Source: Stigmatella erecta (GTDB taxonomy: Bacteria > Myxococcota > Myxococcia > Myxococcales > Myxococcaceae). From it: a DNA stretch of 46,512 nt. Every line of letters begins with the position of its first letter. The stretch's first letter is position 1. This document shows, piece after piece, positions 43,397 to 46,512 of this stretch. The stretch spans positions 1 through 46,512 of the forward strand of contig NZ_FOIJ01000028.1 in NCBI RefSeq assembly GCF_900111745.1, given 5' to 3'. The translations under genes and the position numbers were made by a program. A model generated the notes under the pieces. It was not told the origin of the DNA. It did no database searches and saw only the letters and a list, made by a program, of their open reading frames with translations.

Positions 43397-43828
43397 ATGC
43401 TGACCTTCTTCACGATCGTGCACGTCATCCTGTGCGTGTTCATGATCTTCGTCATCCTGCTGCAACCCGGGAAGGACGCGGGCATGGGCTCGGCGCTCGG
43501 CGGTGGAGCGGCCACGAGCGCCTTCGGTGGCCGGGGCGCGGTGACGTTCCTCAGCAAGCTGACGGGCGTTTGCGCGGCGCTGTTCTTCCTGACGTCGCTG
43601 GGGCTGTCCTTCGTGGGGCTGCGCCCCTCGGTGGCGGCAGGCCCGGTGGCCACGCCTCCGGCGGCAGCGGCGCCCGCGGCGGCGGGAGGCACGGCAGCCC
43701 CGGCGGCGGCGACGCCTCCGGTGGGCGCGGCTCCGGAAGGAACCCCGCCCAGCGTGGAGCAGCCGCGCGAGGCGCCTGCCCCGGCCCCGGCCGAGGCGGC
43801 CCCGGCGCAGCCTGCGCCGCAGCAGTAA
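43397..43828 (+). CDS. secG: Preprotein translocase subunit SecG
   Basis: 143 residues from ATG 43397 behind AAAGAGAAG. It is an auxiliary subunit of the SecYEG channel. Two transmembrane helices (FFTIVHVILCVFMIFVILLQ and LTGVCAALFFLTSLGLSFVG) flank the conserved cytoplasmic loop PGKDAGMGSALGGGAATSAF with FGGRGAVTFLSK. The family normally ends soon after helix two (~75-110 residues). Here ~65 residues of low-complexity Ala/Pro/Gly follow, common in delta-proteobacterial SecG. The tpiA-secG-tRNA-Leu order is widely conserved. Confidence 0.95.
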   Translation: MLTFFTIVHVILCVFMIFVILLQPGKDAGMGSALGGGAATSAFGGRGAVTFLSKLTGVCAALFFLTSLGLSFVGLRPSVAAGPVATPPAAAAPAAAGGTAAPAAATPPVGAAPEGTPPSVEQPREAPAPAPAEAAPAQPAPQQ

Positions 43829-43842
43829 GAAGCATGTTGTGA

Positions 43843-43867
43843 GCGCAGCCGTTGAAAACGGTTGCGC
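43843..43867 (+). terminator. 11-bp hairpin after secG
   Basis: GCGCAGCCGTT and AACGGTTGCGC pair over 11 bp (one G-T wobble) with a GAA loop, 15 bp after the secG stop. There is no T run, so it may be a weak terminator, an mRNA 3' end stabiliser or a processing signal before the tRNA. Confidence 0.4.
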
Positions 43868-43904
43868 GAAGCACGGCGGTTCGATACATGGGCCGCGTTG
43901 GTTC

Positions 43905-43986
43905 GCCCAGGTGGTGGAACTGGTAGACACACCATCTTGAGGGGGTGGCGCCGAAAGGTGTGCGGGTTCGAATCCCGCCCTGGGCA
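43905..43986 (+). tRNA. tRNA-Leu (anticodon GAG)
   Basis: The cloverleaf is complete: acceptor GCCCAGG/CCTGGGC with discriminator A (43986), D arm with GGTGGAACTGGTAGACAC, anticodon stem CCATC/GGTGG around TTGAGGG (anticodon GAG), a long variable arm of the class II type (TGGCGCCGAAAGGTGTGC region) and T arm GCGGGTTCGAATCCCGC. CCA is not encoded. It reads CUC/CUU Leu codons. It follows secG by 76 bp and is the likely integration site of the element whose recombinase remnant lies next to it. Confidence 0.95.
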
Positions 43987-43989
43987 CTC

Positions 43990-44250
43990 CGAAGAAGCCT
44001 CCGAGTCGAAAGACTCGGGGGCTTTTTTAGTTTCTGGGCGTCGCCTCCTGGCGATGTGCCCCGTGGGTGCATGTCGAGGGCCTTCACCTCGTCCTTCTTT
44101 ACGTTCGGACTCAGGTGGGCGTAGCGCATCGTCATCTCGATCGTGGCGTGCCCCATGAGCTCCTGGACGGCTTTCAGCGGTACCCCGCTCATGACGAGGT
44201 ATGCGGATAGGGCCCGGAGCGTCATCGTCACGGGTGTGACGTTCCCGTAG
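43990..44250 (-). pseudogene. Tyrosine recombinase/integrase C-terminal remnant
   Basis: The minus strand encodes SAYLVMSGVPLKAVQELMGH, then ATIEMTMRYAHLSPNVKKDE. This is the C-terminal catalytic block of phage-type integrases: GH box His and the nucleophile Tyr in MRYAHLSP. The preceding Arg box reads TLRALSA where LRHTFA is expected, so a few codons are altered, and the N-terminal two thirds are missing. The frame runs on into the tRNA-Leu/terminator without its own stop, as happens when an integrase gene abuts its tRNA attachment site. It marks the end of an element inserted at tRNA-Leu and is certainly inactive. Confidence 0.8.
43996..44028 (+). terminator. Rho-independent terminator of tRNA-Leu
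   Basis: A 12-bp stem AGCCTCCGAGTC/GACTCGGGGGCT (one T-G wobble) with a GAAA tetraloop is followed directly by TTTTT. It lies 9 bp after the tRNA. Confidence 0.93.
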
Positions 44251-44256
44251 ACTGGA

Positions 44257-44279
44257 GCCCTCCACGATCTGTGGAGGGC
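44257..44279 (+). promoter_or_regulatory. Hairpin masking the toxin gene ribosome-binding site
   Basis: GCCCTCCAC (44257-44265) and GTGGAGGGC (44271-44279) form a perfect 9-bp stem with a GATCT loop. The 3' arm contains the Shine-Dalgarno GGAGGG (44273-44278), six bases before ATG 44285. In mRNA the ribosome site would be paired, so translation of the toxin gene should be low unless the hairpin opens. The lack of a T run argues against a terminator. Confidence 0.65.
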
Positions 44280-44284
44280 GTCTC

Positions 44285-45490
44285 ATGGCATCTCGTATGA
44301 CCGCTGCGGTCGTGCTGTTGGCGCTGCTCAATGCGTGTGCCTCCCAGCGTGTCGTGCGCCTCGACACGGGCCAGGAGGAGCCTCTAGAGCACCGGCCTCC
44401 TTTGAACAAGTTCGTGAAGGTGGATGAGGAAGCGTTCGAGGAAGCGCTGACGCAACTGGTGCTGGAGGTTCCCCTCACTCTTCGACCACCCCAGCGAGGC
44501 TGGTTCGTGCGCGCCTCCTACCCCGGCAAGGCCCCGGACACCCGTTGGCAGAGCCTCATGAGCAAGAGCTTCGGCGGCATCTGCGAGCCAGGCCAGCGCA
44601 GGGCAAACTGCCTTTCTCTGCTTGATGACGTGATGGGCCTGAGTGCGTGGGACAAGCTGGGGGTGGCCTTGGGCTTGTCGATCGATCCCCTTAAAGAGAG
44701 CATCTCCAAGGCTGTGGAGAAGACGCTGGCCCCCCAGCTCTTCTACACGGTGATCGCCACGGGACTCATCTCCTGGGCCGTCTTGGCGGCCAACCCCGAG
44801 CCCGTGTTCACCAAGGCGGCGGCGATCGTTTCAGCGGCACTGTTGATCTACCTAGGAGTGGAGACGTTCCTGGAGTTGGTGGATGCGAGCCGGGAATTGA
44901 AGTGGGTCACTGACCGGTCCACGACCTGGGAGGAGTTGGAGCGCGCCAGCGAGCGCTTCGCGAACCGGGCCGGGCCGGAGGTGGCCCGCGTCTTCGTCCT
45001 CGCGGTGACGGTGGTGGTGAGCCACGGTATGACCGGGGGCTCGGCATGGCTGGCCTCAAGGCTGGCGATGCTGCCCAGCTTCTCGGAGGCGGCGGCACTG
45101 GGGGCCTCGCAACTGCGCCTCACACTTTCGGAGATAGGACAGGTGAGCGCGGTGGCAGTTTCCGCCGAGGGCACCATCACCATGACCCTGGCTCCCACGG
45201 TGGTGGCCATGACAGGCCAGGGGCCCGGTGGTGGCTCGAAGCTAGAGAACCAGAAGCCACAGACACAAGAGCAATACAAGACGCCCACGTCTGGTGTCAG
45301 CGGGAAAGAGGGCGCCAAGGATGTGCCAAGCTGGGCGAAAGGTGAACGGCCCAAGGTCAATGAGAGTGGCAAGGACTTCGCCAAGAGGTTGTTGGACAAG
45401 AAGTATGGGGAAGGGAACTACGACAAGGGGCCTGGGAGTGAATTCAACAAGATACAGAAATGGGGAGACCGCGCATTCGAGAACCCATGA
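44285..45490 (+). CDS. SitA5-like polymorphic lipoprotein toxin
   Basis: 401 residues from ATG 44285. The signal MASRMTAAVVLLALLNAC gives a lipidated Cys18, followed by RVVRLDTGQEEPLEHRPP, the opening typical of myxobacterial SitA5-type toxins (known family: lipoproteins passed to neighbours by TraA/TraB outer-membrane exchange). Hydrophobic stretches lie at ~150-200 (LFYTVIATGLISWAVLAANP, AAAIVSAALLIYLGVETFLE) and ~235-262. The delivery part ends near LAPTVVAMTGQGPGGG. After a linker, the ~55-residue tip (VNESGKDFAKRLLDKKYGEG, GSEFNKIQKWGDRAFENP) resembles C-terminal toxin tips shared with RHS/CDI proteins; I cannot name its activity. The immunity gene follows by 9 bp. Confidence 0.72.
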   Translation: MASRMTAAVVLLALLNACASQRVVRLDTGQEEPLEHRPPLNKFVKVDEEAFEEALTQLVLEVPLTLRPPQRGWFVRASYPGKAPDTRWQSLMSKSFGGICEPGQRRANCLSLLDDVMGLSAWDKLGVALGLSIDPLKESISKAVEKTLAPQLFYTVIATGLISWAVLAANPEPVFTKAAAIVSAALLIYLGVETFLELVDASRELKWVTDRSTTWEELERASERFANRAGPEVARVFVLAVTVVVSHGMTGGSAWLASRLAMLPSFSEAAALGASQLRLTLSEIGQVSAVAVSAEGTITMTLAPTVVAMTGQGPGGGSKLENQKPQTQEQYKTPTSGVSGKEGAKDVPSWAKGERPKVNESGKDFAKRLLDKKYGEGNYDKGPGSEFNKIQKWGDRAFENP

Positions 45491-45499
45491 GGACGTCCC

Positions 45500-45736
45500 A
45501 TGACACACGTGTATGTCCTTCAACATGTGCATGCAGCTCCAAGCGGAGAGGAGGATGTCAAGCTCATTGGCGTGTACTTGACCGAGGTAGATGCACAGGC
45601 GGCTGTTTCCCGCCTGAGCCAACAGCCAGGCTTCAGAGATCACCCGGAGGGGTTTCACATCTCTCGGTATGAGCTCAACAAGGACCACTGGACCGAGGGG
45701 TTCATTGGATGGGACGAAGCCCTTGATGAATCATGA
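45500..45736 (+). CDS. Cognate immunity protein (DUF7336-like)
   Basis: 78 residues from ATG 45500 behind GAGGACG, 9 bp after the toxin stop. A compact alpha/beta protein: VYVLQHVHAAPSGEEDVKLI, GVYLTEVDAQAAVSRLSQQP, GFRDHPEGFHISRYELNKDH, WTEGF. This pattern recurs as a small protein encoded after RHS or CDI toxins with the same kind of tip, so it is very likely the immunity protein that binds and blocks the toxin in the cytoplasm. No signal or membrane segment. The two genes should be cotranscribed so that immunity accompanies toxin. Confidence 0.72.
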   Translation: MTHVYVLQHVHAAPSGEEDVKLIGVYLTEVDAQAAVSRLSQQPGFRDHPEGFHISRYELNKDHWTEGFIGWDEALDES

Positions 45737-45794
45737 ATCCATGGGAATCGAAGCTCTTGCCCGAGAGATCGCATTCAGGTCTTCCAGATGAATT

Positions 45795-45813
45795 GAGCCT
45801 GCCCCGGTTTTGT
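45795..45813. repeat. IS3-like terminus abutting the ISL3 end
   Basis: TTGAGCCTGCCCCGGTTTTG (from 45794) matches the IS3-like end reconstructed at 3778-3925 at about 15 of 19 positions and the one at 7115. The ISL3 end begins at 45814, exactly where the mini-element begins in the other copy. Confidence 0.45.
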
Positions 45814-45990
45814 GGCTCTCCCGTACTTCGTGTGGATTACGCAGCGAGAAGGACACGACGCCGCAGCAAATCGAAGCTGGCGCGTCCATACATCTGACGC
45901 TTGAGGAACTTGAGCCTCGTAATCTGTCCTTCCGCTTGGGCATTGCTCCACGGCGTGGTCAGCGCGGCACGGATCGACTCTCCCTCACGC
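45814..45990 (-). mobile_element. ISL3-family remnant: transposase C-terminus plus terminal repeat
   Basis: The minus strand encodes EGESIRAALTTPWSNAQAEG, then QITRLKFLKRQMYGRASFDL and LLRRRVLLAA before a stop at 45837. PWSN(G)QxEGQxxRLKxLKRQMYGRA is the conserved C-terminal block of ISL3 transposases, including the catalytic Glu. 23 bp beyond the stop is the element end GGCTCTCCCGTACTTCGTGT (45814-), the same terminal repeat as the mini-element at 3801. Everything upstream of the last ~50 codons is missing and is replaced by a DUF3396-like sequence in another frame, so it is a deletion remnant. Confidence 0.75.
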
Positions 45991-46470
45991 GTGCGAACTC
46001 GCGGTACCCGGGCAGATGGTGACCCATCCCTGTGTTTCCAGCCTCGGGCCATGTGCAGAGAGTGACGATGGCGCGCTCTTTCTCTAAGCGCTGGATAGTG
46101 GTGCTCGGGGAAGAGAGACGGGCCCTCAATCCGTCGGCACCGCCTAATTCTCGGAGAACGGGTTGTCCAAGGAAGGTGAGCCACGCAGGTCCTTTGACTC
46201 GCGTCCCGAGTTTCCAGGAAAGAGTTCTGAGCGAGAGCACATCCATTCCTGGGTAGCGTAGGCACAGCTGACTGAGCGTCTCTTCGGTCTCTGGACATCC
46301 GTGCATGGCATGGAAGGAGAGGCCCGCCTGACCCGAGCAAAAGGGCAGGGGCGCAGCCAGTTCCAAAGCCAGATTGCGCACGGCAACGGGCCCCTGCGCT
46401 TCTAGAGCGCCGATCAGGTTACGGCGAGGGAGCAGGCAAGCGGCAGGGGATCGACGCGGGCTGTCGCCGC
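45985..46470 (-). pseudogene. DUF3396-type (type VI immunity family) gene remnant
   Basis: The minus-strand frame from about 46470 encodes PRRNLIGALEAQGPVAVRNL, ALELAAPLPFCSGQAGLSFH, YPGMDVLSLRTLSWKLGTRV, KGPAWLTFLGQPVLRELGGA and LPGYREFARV. This matches the middle and C-terminal part of DUF3396 proteins, in which ELAxPLPFCSGHAGLSF and the TFLGQPVLxxLGG box are hallmarks. The N-terminal ~150 residues are absent or out of frame (an in-frame TGA lies near 46478), and the last residues are lost where the ISL3 remnant begins near 45985. DUF3396 proteins commonly follow toxin genes as immunity factors, so this is probably a dead orphan immunity gene. A shifted frame also crosses it, but its residues do not match any family. 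Confidence 0.7.
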
Positions 46471-46512
46471 GTGTTCAGGTCGCCACCTCACGGAGGTGGC
46501 GCATGGAGCGTT

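Overview
The window looks like a myxobacterial chromosome, probably Cystobacterineae (Stigmatella, Archangium, Cystobacter or relatives). Reasons: very high G+C with strong third-position bias in the housekeeping genes, an amidase ending in a MYXO-CTERM-like Cys/transmembrane/Arg tail, NGLSA-repeat lipoproteins, many two-component and PATAN-type regulators, and SitA-like toxin lipoproteins. Names rest on recognition of motifs and family sequences by eye; no database search was run.

Layout. (1) 1-7.3 kb is accessory DNA: fragments of IS66-, IS4- and IS630-like transposases, a degenerate 19-bp repeat array, a lipoprotein plus small partner gene (1144-2195), a complete but frameshifted IS701-type element (2296-3777), a 102-bp ISL3-derived mini-element with a perfect 8-bp target duplication (3801-3902), and a divergent pair of unusual multidomain proteins (anchor-K/VWA at 4111-5745; lamin-tail/SUKH at 6014-7096). 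IS3-like end debris and a tRNA T-arm-like palindrome lie at the right margin. (2) 7.5-20 kb holds secreted or envelope functions: type-B carboxylesterase, SGNH esterase with CBM42-like tail, lactonase-type propeller lipoprotein, GST, sarcosine/N-methyltryptophan oxidase, MepA-like endopeptidase with LysM, REC-histidine kinase, NGLSA lipoprotein and a metallophosphoesterase. (3) 19.7-37.3 kb is core: MscS-CNBD channel, holB-holA, a response regulator, NRDE protein, metG-HEAT-tatD operon, an MshEN/HD/REC/PATAN signalling protein, YhaM-like exoribonuclease, RlmI-like methyltransferase, FAD dehydrogenase and DgkA. (4) 37.3-43.8 kb: a large amidase, then the glycolytic run gap-pgk-tpiA followed by secG. 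(5) 43.8-46.5 kb is a second accessory site: tRNA-Leu(GAG), its terminator, the C-terminal remnant of a tyrosine recombinase, a SitA5-like lipoprotein toxin with its small immunity gene, and a decayed DUF3396-type immunity gene cut by an ISL3 remnant.

The most notable system is the tRNA-Leu-linked toxin/immunity cassette at 44285-45736. A 9-bp perfect hairpin covers the toxin gene's Shine-Dalgarno, a resident orphan immunity remnant lies beside it, and ISL3-type elements appear to have hit the same position of IS3-like termini at both accessory sites.
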